Source: Prado023 sp963777855
GTDB lineage: Bacteria > Actinomycetota > Actinomycetes > S36-B12 > CAIYMF01
Assembly (NCBI GenBank): GCA_963777855.1
Contig: CAVZRW010000007.1
Span: forward strand, 1 to 64,000
DNA: 64,000 bases
Direction of reading: 5' to 3'
The position numbers and the translations under genes were made by a program. Below the pieces are notes generated by a model that was not told the origin of the DNA, did not search any database, and saw only the letters and a list, made by a program, of their open reading frames with translations. Shown here in pieces: positions 16,504-27,343 of the stretch; the stretch's first letter is position 1; each line of letters opens with the position of its first letter.

Positions 16504-19500
16504 GTGAGCAGCTCATCGCCTGGACAGTCCCTGGCTTCCCGGAGCACGGGCTTGCGGAGTGTCGGGGAGGTGGGATCGGTGGCTCCCGGCGCTTCCCCGA
16601 GTGCGATTCCCAGGTTGCGGCCCTCCGGCGAACCGTGGAACGACCACGAGCCGATCCGCGCCGAGTTGTTCAGCGACGACCAGCTCGAGCGCCACGCCGT
16701 CACCCTGGCTGACAGCCAGGTGGTCATCCGCAAGTCCACCCCGGTCGTGTCGTTGCTCACGCGCATCGAGCAGGACCACCGAGCCCTGGCCCGGTGCTAC
16801 GAGGCGATCATGGACGACATTGAGGCCGGTCGGGCCATCACCCCGGCGGCGGAGTGGTTGGTGGACAACTTCCACGCGGTGGAGGAGCAGATACGACAGG
16901 TGCGCAAGGATCTGCCCCGCGGGTACTTCAACCAGCTGCCGAAGCTCGGGCCGGGCTTCCTGGAGGGTCACCCCAGGATCTTCGGGATCGTGTGGGCCTA
17001 CGTCGCCCACACGGACAGCGCGTTGGACCCGGACCAGCTCGGCCGCTATGTCCGCGCCCATGAGACCCGCAAGGCGCTCACGCTCGGCGAGCTCTGGGCT
17101 GCGCCGATCAACCTGCGCATCGTCCTGATCGAGAACGTCCGCCGCGTCTCGGAGCAGGTGGTGGCGGCGGCCCGGCTGCGCGCCGCCGCCGACCAGGCCG
17201 CTGATCGCCTGTTGGGGATCGACGGCTCACCCCCCCAGGGGCATGCTGAGGTCTTGGGCGATGCAGCCGCGTTCCACCTGGAACGCGCGTTCACGGTCCA
17301 ACTCCTGCGACGCCTCACCGAGGAGCCCGCCGAGGAGACGCTGACCTGGCTGCGCGCCGAGCTACTGGCACAGGGGGTCGATCCGGAGGACGCCATCCAG
17401 GAGGTGCATCAGGCGCAGGCACGAGCCACCCTGACGATGCGCAACATCTTCGGGTCGCTGCGGCTTCTCAACGATGTGAACTGGGAGGACTGGCTGGAGT
17501 CGGTCAGCCTGATCGAGGCCGAGCTCAGGACCAATCCGGGATACCTGGCGCTGGACTTCACCACGCGCAACCTCTACCGCACCGCGATCGAACGCCTTGC
17601 CCGCGGGTCTGGCCAGGATGAGATCGACGTGACGCGGGCAGCGCTCCGGCTGGCCGCCACGGCACCTGATGACCTGGGCCAGGATGTCGGGTTCTGGCTC
17701 ATCGATGACGGCCAGCGGCAGTTCGAGCGGTCGCTGGGCTACCGGTCACCACCGCGGGAGCGGCGCGCCCGGATGATCCGCAGGTCCGGCCTGCTGGGCT
17801 ACGTCACTGCCGTCGCCCTGCTCACGAGCCTGCTCGTCGCACTCAGCCTCTGGCTCGTGGTCCGGCTGGCCGGCGGGCTGCCTGCGGGATGGGTCGTCGC
17901 CCTCGGGGCCCTGGCGGCGATCCCGGCCAGCGACTTCGCCCTGGGTCTGATCAACCACCGGGTCACACGGGTGCTGCATGCCTCGTTCCTGCCTGCGCTG
18001 GCCCTGCGCGATGGAGTTCCCGAGGAGCTGCGGACGCTGGTCGTGGTGCCCACGATGATCACCTCGCTGGAGGGGATCGAGGAGCTCATCGACGGCTTGG
18101 AGGTGCACTTCCTGGCCAACGACTCCGGCGAGATCTACTTCGCTGCTGTGACGGACTGGGCGGATTGCGCCACCGAGCATCGTGACGACGACGAGGGCCT
18201 GTTGGAGGCGGCCAAGTCAGGGATCGGAGGCCTCAACGCACGCTACGGGGACCGGTTCTTCCTGTTCCACCGCGAACGGCAGTACAACCCGGGGGAAGGC
18301 GTGTGGATGGGCTGGGAGCGCAAGCGGGGCAAGCTCGACGAGCTCAACGTCCTGCTCCGTGGCGCCAAGGACACGAGCTACTCGACGATCGAGGGCCGGC
18401 TGCCCGGCCCGTTCCGCTACGTGATCACCCTGGATTCCGACACCGTCCTGCCCCGGGCTTCGGCGAAGAAGCTGGTCGCGAAGCTCGCGCACCCGCTGAA
18501 CAGGGCACGGTTCGACCCGCGTTCGGGGCGGGTGACACGCGGGTACTCGATCCTGGCGCCCCGGGTCACCCCCTCGCTGCCGCCCCAGGAGGACTCCTCG
18601 TTCTTCCAGACGGTCTACTCCACCCGGCAGGGCCTGGATCCCTACGCGTTCACCATCTCCGACGTCTACCAGGACCTGTTCGGAGAGGGGTCGTTCGCCG
18701 GCAAGGGCATCTACGAGATCGATGCCCTCACGGCGGCGCTGCGGGACCGGATCCCGGAGAACACGGTCCTCAGCCATGACCTGCTGGAGGGCAACTACGC
18801 GCGATCCGGGCTGGTGACCGACGTCGAGGTGGTCGAGGAGCACCCGACCTCCTACGAGGTGGCAGCCTCACGGACGCACAGGTGGACCCGGGGCGACTGG
18901 CAGCTCCTTCCCTGGATCCTGTACCGGCACGACGGGCTGACCTCCCTCGGGCTGTGGAAGATGGCCGACAACCTGCGCCGATCGCTGACCCCCGTGGCCC
19001 TCGTCGTGGGGTTCCTGGTCGCCCTCGCGGTCCTCCCGGCGAGCGCCGCATGGGTCTGGCTCGTGCTGGTCGCGGCGTCGTTCCTGCTCCCTCCGCTGCT
19101 GCCGCTGGCTCCCGGCATCCTGCTCCGCCGCAAGGGCGTGACCAAGCGCAGCCAGGCCCAATCCCTGGCCAGCGACCTCGCCCAGGGGCTCACGCTGGGA
19201 ACACTGAACCTGGTGTTCCTCAGCCATCAGGCCGCGATGATGGTCGATGCCGTCGCGCGCACGTTGTGGCGCGTGGTCGTGACGCACAAGCACATGCTCG
19301 AATGGACCACGGCCGCGGCCGCGCGGCACCAGGCCAAGGGCACCGTGACGCGGTTCGTCCGTGTCATGGCCCTGGGCTACGTCGCCCCGATCGCGGCCCT
19401 GGCGATCACCGTGCCCCGCGGCCTGGGCCTTGTCGCCGTGGCGCCATCCCCGTCGTCCTGTGGTTCAGTGCCCCGATCGTCGCCCAGCGCGTCAGCCGTC

Positions 19501-22500
19501 ACTACGAGCCGGTGGAGGTGGCCGCAACCGCCGACGAGCTGGACTACCTCACGGGCGATCGCCCGCCGCACCTGGAGCTTCTTCGACACGTTCGTCACTG
19601 CCGAGGAGAGTCACCTCCCACCGGACAACTTCCAGGAGGATCCGCACCCGGTGGTCGCCCACCGGACGTCCCCGACCAACATCGGCCTCTATCTCCTGGC
19701 GACAGCCAGCGCGCGGGACTTCGGGTGGATCGGGCTCGCGGACACCGTCGACCGCCTCGAGGCCACCCTGCGCACGGTCACGGCCCTCGATCACCACCGG
19801 GGCCACCTGTTCAACTGGTACGACACCCGCACGGGGGAGGCCCTGCATCCCCGCTACGTGTCGAGCGTGGACAGCGGAAACCTCGCGGGACACCTGCTGG
19901 CGCTGGCCAACGCGTGCACGCAATGGGCCGAGGACCCCGATCTGGGCAAGGACCGCCGGGCCGGCATCGCCGACGGGGTTGCCCTCATCCGCCAGTCCCT
20001 GGCCGACGTCGATCCCCAGACGATCACCGCAGTCGACCGATCGGCCATCAGCGAACGGCTCGCCGCGGTCGACTCGGCCCTCGCAGGCGGCGAGGCGGCC
20101 GGGGACATCGCCCAGCGCCTGGCCGCGGCGGGCACCGCCCTCGACCGCCTGGCTGACGTGGCCCCCGACCAACCCGAGGTCAGCGCATGGATCACCCAGA
20201 CGCGGCGAAGTGTCGACTCGCTGCTGCGGGACTCGACGTTGACGACCGAGGAGCTCACGGCGATCGCTGCCCGACTCACATGGGTGGCCGACCAGGCCCG
20301 TCGGGAGTTCGACGCCATGGACTTCACCTTCCTGCTCGACCCACGGCGAGAACTCCTCTCGGTCGGGCTCCAGGCAGACCTGGGCACCCTGGACAAGGAC
20401 TGCTACGACCTGCTGGCCTCCGAGTGCCGGCTGGCCAGCTTCGTGGCCATCGCGAAGGGCGACATCCCGACCCGGCACTGGACGCGACTCGGCCGTACCG
20501 TCACCGCGGCGGGCGGCGGGGCTGCCCTGCTGTCCTGGTCGGGATCCATGTTCGAGTACCTCATGCCCCCACTGGTCATGCGCACCCCGTCGACCAGCCT
20601 GCTCAGCAGCACCTCGCGTCGGATCGTGCGACACCAGATCGAGTACGGCACAGGTCAAGGAGTGCCATGGGGCATCTCCGAGTCGGGCTACAACGCCCGC
20701 GACCCTGAGCTGAACTACCAGTACTCCCCGTTCGGCGCCCCCGGGCTGGGCATCGTCCGCGGACTGGCCGACAACCTGGTCATCGCCCCCTACGCGACCG
20801 GCCTGGCGGCCATGGTCATGCCAGCTGAGGCTGTGAAGAACTTCCGGCGGCTGGCTTCCCTGGGAGCGCGTGGCCGCTTCGGGTACTTCGAGGCCATCGA
20901 CTACACCCCCGCGAGGCTGCGCGACGATCAGGAGTTCGCGATCGTCCGCAGCTTCATGGCACACCACCAGGGCATGACCATCGTCGCCATCCACGACGTG
21001 ATCCACGACGGGCTGTGGCGCGAGCGCTTCCACGCCGAGCCGATCGTCAGGGCAACCGAGCTCCTGCTCCAGGAGCGCGCCCCCAGCGACGTCCCAGCCA
21101 CCCACGCCCGCACCGAGGAGCGTCGACAGCCTCCACCGTCGCGCGCCGTGGTCACCCCGTCGGAGCGGACGCTGACCGGGGCTGCCGCCACGGCACCGGG
21201 CCTGCACCTGATGTCCAACGGTCGCCTCAGCATGAGCCTCACCCCGGCCGGTGGCGGTCAGATCACGTGGAACGGGATCGCCATCACCCGGTGGCATCCC
21301 GACCTCACCACCGACGACACGGGTGACTACATCTACCTGCAGGAGGACCAGCAGGACCACGTCTGGTCCGCCGCTGCCCTGCCCGTGCGCACCACCCCCG
21401 ACGCCTACGAGGTCCGATTCGCTGAGGATCGCGCCCGCTACTCCAGACGGGACGGAACCCTGCGGACGACCGTCACGCACCGCCTGTCCCCCGAATCCGA
21501 CGCAGTCGTACGCACCGTGTCGGTGCACAACGACAGCCGCAACCCCCGGCGGATCACGATCACGTCCTACGCCGAACTCGTCCTCACGGACGCGCGGGGC
21601 GACGACGCCCACCCAGCCTTCTCCAAGATGTTCCTGCACACCGAGTACCTGCCGGACTCCGCGACCATCGTGGCGACGCGACGGCGCCGCTCCCCGGCGG
21701 ACACGGAGGTGTGGGCCGCGCACGTGGTCGTCGCTGAGGCCGATTCCGGTCCGGGAGACGGCCCGGTCGGGGAACCGGTGCCCGAGACGGACCGCCTGGC
21801 GTTCATCGGTCGCAACCGCACCCCGCGCTCCCCGCGCCGCCTCGATCCAGGTGTTCCGCGGTCCGGGACCCTCGGCCACGTGCTCGACCCCATCTTCTCG
21901 CTCAGCCAGGTGGTCGACGTCCCGCCCGACGGCGAGGTGACGATGCACTTCTGGACCGTGGTCGCCGGATCCCGCGACGACCTGCTGCGCCTGGTCGACC
22001 AGCACCGCGCGTCGGGGGCCCACGAACGTATCGCCATGCTCAGCTGGACGCAGAGCCAGATCCAACTGCGCCACCTCGGGATCTCCGCGAAGGAGGCCGG
22101 GCGCTTCCAGAGACTGGCGGGCCATGTCATGTTCCCTGAGCGTTCCATGCGCGCACCAGAGCCCGCCCTTGGCGAGGCCGGTCCCAAGTCCGCGCTGTGG
22201 CCGATGGGGATCTCCGGGGACCTGCCGATCCTGGTCGTGCGGATCGACGACCTCGCCGACCTCGCGCTCGTACAGCAGGTGGTCAAGGCGTTCGAGTTCT
22301 GGCGGCTCAAGCGGTTCCCCGTCGATGTCGTGCTGCTCAACGAGCGCTCCACCTCCTACATCCAGGAGCTCCACCAGGCCCTCCTGGCGCTCGCCGGGTC
22401 TGGCGTGGCCGGGGCTGAGGGACCTGAGGCGACCGGCCGGATCTTCGTCGTGCGACGCGACCAGGCCGGCCCGGTGTCCGCGGCAGCGCTCATCGCTGCG

Positions 22501-25068
22501 GCGGCCGTCGTGCTCGTGGCGCGCCGGGGCAACCTGACGGCGCAGCTCGCCAGCCCTCCGCCCGCGGGCCTCCCCCCGACGATCGCGCACCTGGCTCCCC
22601 GGAGGGTCACCCCAACGCCCCACCACACCGAGACCCTGGTCCACTTCAACGGCCTCGGCGGCTTCACCGAGGACGGTGATGAGTACGTCACGGTCCTCGA
22701 CGGCGACCGTGCGACACCCGCCCCATGGACCAACGTCGTCGCGAACGAGGAGTTCGGCTTCCACGCGACCGCGGAGGGCGCCGGCTACACGTGGTGGCGC
22801 AACAGCCGGGACAACCAGATCACCCCCTGGCGCAACGACCCCGTCTCCACCCCGGTCTCGGAGGCGATCTACGTGCGCGATGACGAGACCGGGCGGATCG
22901 GCTCACCCACCGCGTCCCCGGTCCGGGGCGGCGGGCGGCACGTCGCCCGCCACGGGTTCGGCTACACCCGCTACACGCACGACATGGACGGCGTCGAGCT
23001 CGACCAGACCGTGTTCGTCGCCGGCGACGACCCGGTCAAGCTCACCCTGCTCACGCTGACCAACCGCACCGGGAGGCGCCGGTCCTTGACGGTGACCGCG
23101 TACGCCGAACTCGTGCTGGGCACGGACCGCACTGAGACCTCGCGCCACATCCTCACCGACGTCGACGCGGAGACGAACGCCCTGCTGGCCCGCAATCCCT
23201 GGAGCACGGAGTACCCCGACCAGGTGGTCTTCCTCGACCTGGCCGGTCGACAGCAGTCGTGGACCGGGGACCGACGCGAGTTCCTCGGACAGCACGGCAC
23301 CTCCGAGCTGCCGGCGGCCGTCGTCAGCGGGCGCCCCCTCTCAGGGGCCGTCGGGCCGGGCCGGGACCCATGCGCGGCCATGCAACAACGGATCGTGCTC
23401 GAACCGGGGGCCCGGGCGGACGTGCTCGTGGTGCTCGGCGCCGGGCACGACGTCCAGGAGGTCCGCGAGCTGGTCATCCGCTACCGGGAGCTCGACCCGC
23501 ACCGGGTGCTCGACGACGTCCGCCACCTCTGGAACCGGCGCGTCTCACCCGTTCGCGTCAGGACCCCGAGCAGCGCCTTCGACGTGATGATGAACGGCTG
23601 GCTGCTCTACCAGACGCTGGCCTGCCGGATGCTCGCCCGCTCCGGGTACTACCAGGCCTCGGGGGCGTACGGCTTCCGCGACCAGCTCCAGGACTCGATG
23701 ACAGTGGCCCTCGTAGATCCGGCGCTGGCCCGCAGCCACCTGCTTCGCGCCGCCGGACGGCAGTTCCTCGAGGGCGACGTCCAACACTGGTGGCTGCCCG
23801 CATCGGGCAGGGGGGTGCGCACCCGCATCAGCGACGACGTCGTATGGCTGGCCCATGCACTCTGCCGGTACGTGCAGGTGACCGGCGACCTCACCATCCT
23901 CGACGAGCAGGTTCCCTTCATCGAGGGCCCCCTTCTCGGCGAGGACCAGGACGAGAGCTTCTTCCAGCCGTCGGCGTCGACTCGGTCGGCCCCCCTCTTC
24001 GACCACTGCGTGCTCGGACTGGAACACGCCTTCCGGTACGGGCGCCACGGACTGCCACTGTTCGGCACCGGCGACTGGAACGACGGCATGAACCGAGTCG
24101 GCGCAGGCGGGGAGGGCGAGAGCGTGTGGCTGGGCTGGTTCCTGCACACGACGCTGACCGAGTTCGCTGCGCTGGCCCGCGCCCACCGTGACCCGGCATA
24201 CGCGGACCGGTGCAGGCAGCAGCAGACGACCCTGCTGGCCGCGCTCGAGGAATTCGGGTGGGACGGCGCGTGGTACCGGCGTGGCTACTTCGACGACGGC
24301 ACCCCCCTGGGGTCCTCCTCACGCACCGAGTGCCGCATCGACGGGATCGCGCAGAGCTGGGCCGTGCTCTCCGGCGCAGCCGACCCGCAGCGCGCTGTGC
24401 AGGCGATGGAGCAGGCCGACGAGCAGTTGGTGATGCGCGACGAGGGCATCGTCCGGCTCTTCACGCCACCGTTCGACACCTCCGAGCCCGACCCCGGATA
24501 CATCCGCGCCTACCCACCCGGCGCGCGGGAGAACGGCGGCCAGTACACCCACGGGGCCCTGTGGTCGGTCTTCGCCTGGGCGGCCCTCGGCGCGGAGGAC
24601 CGGGCCGCCGCGATCTTCCAGCTCATCAACCCGGTCAACCATGCCCTGACCCCTGACGCGACTCAGAAGTACCGGGTCGAGCCCTACGTCGTCGCAGCGG
24701 ATGTGTTCTCCGAGCCGCCGCACGTCGGGCGCGGTGGCTGGACCTGGTACACCGGCTCCGCAGGGTGGATGTACCGCGCCGGGCTGGAAGCCATCCTCGG
24801 GCTCAAGCGTCACGCCTCCGAGCTGGTCATCGAGCCCTGCCTGCCCCCGCAGTGGCGGCAGGCACGCGTCACCTACCGCGTGGGTGCCACCACGTACGAC
24901 ATCGCCATCGCGGCCGACTGCGACCCACCCCGAGAGGTGGCACGAATCACCCGCGACGGGGTGGACCTACCCGACGTTCGGCTCCCCCTCGTCGACGACG
25001 GCGGAACGCACCAGGTACACGTCGAGATGGCGAGCCGCAGCGGCGCCAGCCCCCAAGCCCCACAGTGA
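16504..25068 (+). CDS. Cyclic beta-1,2-glucan synthase (NdvB/ChvB type)
   Basis: About 2854 residues, the usual size for these enzymes. Order: a soluble helical N-terminus (PIRAELFSDDQLERHAVTLA), membrane helices near residues 430-485, a GT84-type glycosyltransferase with TLVVVPTMITS and YVITLDSDTVLP (DxD, about 638) and RTHRWTRGDWQLLPW (about 795), more membrane helices (about 830-950), a glycoamylase-like part with WSGSMFEYLMPPLVM (about 1345), and C-terminal carbohydrate-binding and GH94 domains with GYTRYTHDMDGVELDQ (about 2155), GFRDQLQDSMTVALVDP (about 2395) and GDWNDGMNRVG (about 2522). It would polymerise UDP-glucose into beta-1,2-glucan and process it. Between about 19435 and 19553 the frame is shifted and then restored; the second frame there reads PVVLWFSAPIVAQRVSRHYE, as expected. 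The start is uncertain: GTG 16504 is chosen because upstream codons look non-coding. Confidence 0.88.
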   Translation: MSSSSPGQSLASRSTGLRSVGEVGSVAPGASPSAIPRLRPSGEPWNDHEPIRAELFSDDQLERHAVTLADSQVVIRKSTPVVSLLTRIEQDHRALARCYEAIMDDIEAGRAITPAAEWLVDNFHAVEEQIRQVRKDLPRGYFNQLPKLGPGFLEGHPRIFGIVWAYVAHTDSALDPDQLGRYVRAHETRKALTLGELWAAPINLRIVLIENVRRVSEQVVAAARLRAAADQAADRLLGIDGSPPQGHAEVLGDAAAFHLERAFTVQLLRRLTEEPAEETLTWLRAELLAQGVDPEDAIQEVHQAQARATLTMRNIFGSLRLLNDVNWEDWLESVSLIEAELRTNPGYLALDFTTRNLYRTAIERLARGSGQDEIDVTRAALRLAATAPDDLGQDVGFWLIDDGQRQFERSLGYRSPPRERRARMIRRSGLLGYVTAVALLTSLLVALSLWLVVRLAGGLPAGWVVALGALAAIPASDFALGLINHRVTRVLHASFLPALALRDGVPEELRTLVVVPTMITSLEGIEELIDGLEVHFLANDSGEIYFAAVTDWADCATEHRDDDEGLLEAAKSGIGGLNARYGDRFFLFHRERQYNPGEGVWMGWERKRGKLDELNVLLRGAKDTSYSTIEGRLPGPFRYVITLDSDTVLPRASAKKLVAKLAHPLNRARFDPRSGRVTRGYSILAPRVTPSLPPQEDSSFFQTVYSTRQGLDPYAFTISDVYQDLFGEGSFAGKGIYEIDALTAALRDRIPENTVLSHDLLEGNYARSGLVTDVEVVEEHPTSYEVAASRTHRWTRGDWQLLPWILYRHDGLTSLGLWKMADNLRRSLTPVALVVGFLVALAVLPASAAWVWLVLVAASFLLPPLLPLAPGILLRRKGVTKRSQAQSLASDLAQGLTLGTLNLVFLSHQAAMMVDAVARTLWRVVVTHKHMLEWTTAAAARHQAKGTVTRFVRVMALGYVAPIAALAITVPRGLGLVAVAPSPSSCGSVPRSSPSASAVTTSRWRWPQPPTSWTTSRAIARRTWSFFDTFVTAEESHLPPDNFQEDPHPVVAHRTSPTNIGLYLLATASARDFGWIGLADTVDRLEATLRTVTALDHHRGHLFNWYDTRTGEALHPRYVSSVDSGNLAGHLLALANACTQWAEDPDLGKDRRAGIADGVALIRQSLADVDPQTITAVDRSAISERLAAVDSALAGGEAAGDIAQRLAAAGTALDRLADVAPDQPEVSAWITQTRRSVDSLLRDSTLTTEELTAIAARLTWVADQARREFDAMDFTFLLDPRRELLSVGLQADLGTLDKDCYDLLASECRLASFVAIAKGDIPTRHWTRLGRTVTAAGGGAALLSWSGSMFEYLMPPLVMRTPSTSLLSSTSRRIVRHQIEYGTGQGVPWGISESGYNARDPELNYQYSPFGAPGLGIVRGLADNLVIAPYATGLAAMVMPAEAVKNFRRLASLGARGRFGYFEAIDYTPARLRDDQEFAIVRSFMAHHQGMTIVAIHDVIHDGLWRERFHAEPIVRATELLLQERAPSDVPATHARTEERRQPPPSRAVVTPSERTLTGAAATAPGLHLMSNGRLSMSLTPAGGGQITWNGIAITRWHPDLTTDDTGDYIYLQEDQQDHVWSAAALPVRTTPDAYEVRFAEDRARYSRRDGTLRTTVTHRLSPESDAVVRTVSVHNDSRNPRRITITSYAELVLTDARGDDAHPAFSKMFLHTEYLPDSATIVATRRRRSPADTEVWAAHVVVAEADSGPGDGPVGEPVPETDRLAFIGRNRTPRSPRRLDPGVPRSGTLGHVLDPIFSLSQVVDVPPDGEVTMHFWTVVAGSRDDLLRLVDQHRASGAHERIAMLSWTQSQIQLRHLGISAKEAGRFQRLAGHVMFPERSMRAPEPALGEAGPKSALWPMGISGDLPILVVRIDDLADLALVQQVVKAFEFWRLKRFPVDVVLLNERSTSYIQELHQALLALAGSGVAGAEGPEATGRIFVVRRDQAGPVSAAALIAAAAVVLVARRGNLTAQLASPPPAGLPPTIAHLAPRRVTPTPHHTETLVHFNGLGGFTEDGDEYVTVLDGDRATPAPWTNVVANEEFGFHATAEGAGYTWWRNSRDNQITPWRNDPVSTPVSEAIYVRDDETGRIGSPTASPVRGGGRHVARHGFGYTRYTHDMDGVELDQTVFVAGDDPVKLTLLTLTNRTGRRRSLTVTAYAELVLGTDRTETSRHILTDVDAETNALLARNPWSTEYPDQVVFLDLAGRQQSWTGDRREFLGQHGTSELPAAVVSGRPLSGAVGPGRDPCAAMQQRIVLEPGARADVLVVLGAGHDVQEVRELVIRYRELDPHRVLDDVRHLWNRRVSPVRVRTPSSAFDVMMNGWLLYQTLACRMLARSGYYQASGAYGFRDQLQDSMTVALVDPALARSHLLRAAGRQFLEGDVQHWWLPASGRGVRTRISDDVVWLAHALCRYVQVTGDLTILDEQVPFIEGPLLGEDQDESFFQPSASTRSAPLFDHCVLGLEHAFRYGRHGLPLFGTGDWNDGMNRVGAGGEGESVWLGWFLHTTLTEFAALARAHRDPAYADRCRQQQTTLLAALEEFGWDGAWYRRGYFDDGTPLGSSSRTECRIDGIAQSWAVLSGAADPQRAVQAMEQADEQLVMRDEGIVRLFTPPFDTSEPDPGYIRAYPPGARENGGQYTHGALWSVFAWAALGAEDRAAAIFQLINPVNHALTPDATQKYRVEPYVVAADVFSEPPHVGRGGWTWYTGSAGWMYRAGLEAILGLKRHASELVIEPCLPPQWRQARVTYRVGATTYDIAIAADCDPPREVARITRDGVDLPDVRLPLVDDGGTHQVHVEMASRSGASPQAPQ

Positions 25069-25198
25069 GACGCGGATCCGGCATTCGATCACGACCATGG
25101 CACCCATCGACACCGTGTCGGGCGAGATCGCCACAATCGGCGACTCGCGCGCGAGCAGGGCCTCCACAACCCCGGGGGGCGGGCTCTAGTCTCGAGGT

Positions 25199-27261
25199 GT
25201 GGCCGACAGGAGCCCCTCCGGCGCCAGCGACGGGGGTGGGTTGAGTCAAGGGGTGCGCGGGCGGGGGCTTGTGCGCCGGCCGGTCACCGGCCCGAGCACG
25301 GGTGCGGTGTGGCCGGCGGGTGAGACCCACCCGGCGAACAACCCGCGGGCCGAGCATCCGGGGCGCAGGCTGGCGATGGCGGTCGGCGCGACCGGTGTGG
25401 TGTTCGGAGATCTCGGCACCTCACCGCTGTATGCGATGCGCCAGTGCTTGAACGCCACCGATCTGCCGCGCGGATCCGGACACCGTGCTCGGGGTCGCGT
25501 CGCTGATCTTCTGGGCCCTGACGATGGTGGTCAGCGTCAAGTACTTGATGTTCATCATGCGGGCGGACAACCACGGGGAGGGTGGCATCCTGGCCCTGTT
25601 GGCGCTGCTGCCCGAGGCCCTGCGCCGGACGACCGGCGGTCGAGCGGCGCTCCCCGCGGTGCTGATCCTGATCGGGGCTGGCCTGCTCTACGGGGACGGT
25701 GCCCTGACTCCAGCGATCTCGGTGCTCAGCGCGGTGGAGGGATTGAGCCTGCTCAACCCGTCCTTCGCCCCGCTGGTGGTGCCGGTGACGTGTGTGATCC
25801 TGGTCGGTGTTGTTCCTGGTCCAGTCGCGCGGGACCCACAAGTTGGGCGTGGTCTTCGGCCCGGTGATGGTGTGTTGGTTCTTGTTGATCGGTGGCCTGG
25901 GCCTGGTCGAGGTGGTCGGGGCGCCGGGCGTGCTGCGGGCGTTGTCACCGACGTACGCGCTGGGCACCCTGACCGGCAACGGGGTGCATGGGTTCCTGCT
26001 CCTGGGTTCGGTGATCCTCGCGGTCACCGGCGCGGAGGCGCTCTACGCCGACATGGGGCATTTCGGTGATCGGCCGATCCGCCGGGCGTGGTTCGCGCTG
26101 GTCAAGCCGGCCCTGGTCCTGGCCTACTTCGGCCAGGCCGCGGCCGTGCTGGCCGATCCGGCTGCGGCCGCGAACCCCCTGTACGCCCTGGCGCCGAGCC
26201 ACGCCTGGGCCCTGATCATGTTCACCCTGGCCACCCTGGCCACGATCATCGCGTCCCAGGCACTCATCTCGGGGGTGTTCTCCCTGACCCGCCAGGCTGT
26301 TCAGCTCGGCTACTTCCCGCGCGTGCGGATCCGGCACACGTCCAAGCAGGCGGAGGGCCAGATCTACATCCCGGCGATCAACTACGCGCTGATGGTGGCC
26401 TGCCTGGTCCTGGTCCTGGTGTTCCGCGGCTCCGACCAGCTGGCCTCGGCCTACGGGGTGGCCGTCAGCGGAACCATGGCCATCACCTCGATCGCGTTCT
26501 ACCTGGTGGCCACCCGCGCATGGGCGTGGTCCCGGGCCCGGGCCGGGAGCCTGGTCGCGGTGTTCCTGACCATCGACCTGGGCTTCCTGCTGGCGACCCT
26601 TCCCAAGTTCCTCCACGGTGGTTACGTCCCGATCGGCATCGGCGCCATCGTGGTGGTCGTGATGTACATCTGGCAGTTCGGTCAGAGCCTGCTGCACGGG
26701 CAGGTCGAGGCCACCCGGCTGAGCTGGGAGCAGATCCACCAGGGGCTCAGCGACGGCTCCATCACCCGCACCCCGGGGAAGACGGCGGTCTTCCTGGCCT
26801 CCAACCGCGACGACGTGCCCCACAGCCTGAGCAGCTTCGTTCAACTGCTCGATTCGCTGCCCGAGCATGTCCGCATCGTGACCATCACCACCGCCGGCGT
26901 TCCGGTGGTGGTCGAGCCAGACCGGTTCGTGCTCGGTGACCGCGGGGACGGCATCGATGAAGTGGTGGTCCGCACCGGCTTCATGGAAACCCCGTTCCTG
27001 CCGCTGCTGATGGACATCCTGGCCGTGCGCGGCGATCCGGACTACACCCCCGATGGCCCCCTTCCCAGCCTGCCGGTACTGCCCGATGACACGATCTACG
27101 TCATCAGCGAGCGAACGTTCCTGGCCACCAACAAGGGCAGGATGTCAGCCCTGACCGAGAGGCTGTTCGCGTTGCTGCACCGCAACGCCGCCAGCCCGAC
27201 GGCCTACTTCGGCCTGCCCACAGATCGCGTCGTGTCCCTGGGCACCATGGTCGACCTGTAG
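25199..27261 (+). CDS. kup: Kup-family potassium uptake protein (two frame breaks)
   Basis: A KUP/HAK/KT potassium transporter of about 685 residues once two frame breaks are bridged. The first part contains MAVGATGVVFGDLGTSPLYA, the family signature. Near 25470 the frame shifts to one giving LIFWALTMVVSVKYLMFIMR then ADNHGEGGILALLALLPEA, and near 25805 to one giving LFLVQSRGTHKLGVVFGPVM, which runs through the remaining helices and the C-terminal soluble domain to 27261. Both breaks are single-base, so an intact gene in the organism is likely. It takes up K+ by proton symport across the cytoplasmic membrane. Start is GTG 25199. No partner gene is needed. Confidence 0.88.
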
Positions 27262-27343
27262 GCCCCGACACCCCAGGCCCACTGGACCGGATGATCGGAA
27301 TCCGGCGTCCCAGGACCGGCTGACCCGAGCGTCAGACCCGAGC

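Noticed and set aside
19549..22764. A 1071-codon open frame on the minus strand inside the glucan synthase gene
   Set aside because: Composition is typical of antisense shadow coding (Gly, Arg, Val, His rich) and the plus strand has strong domain evidence throughout.
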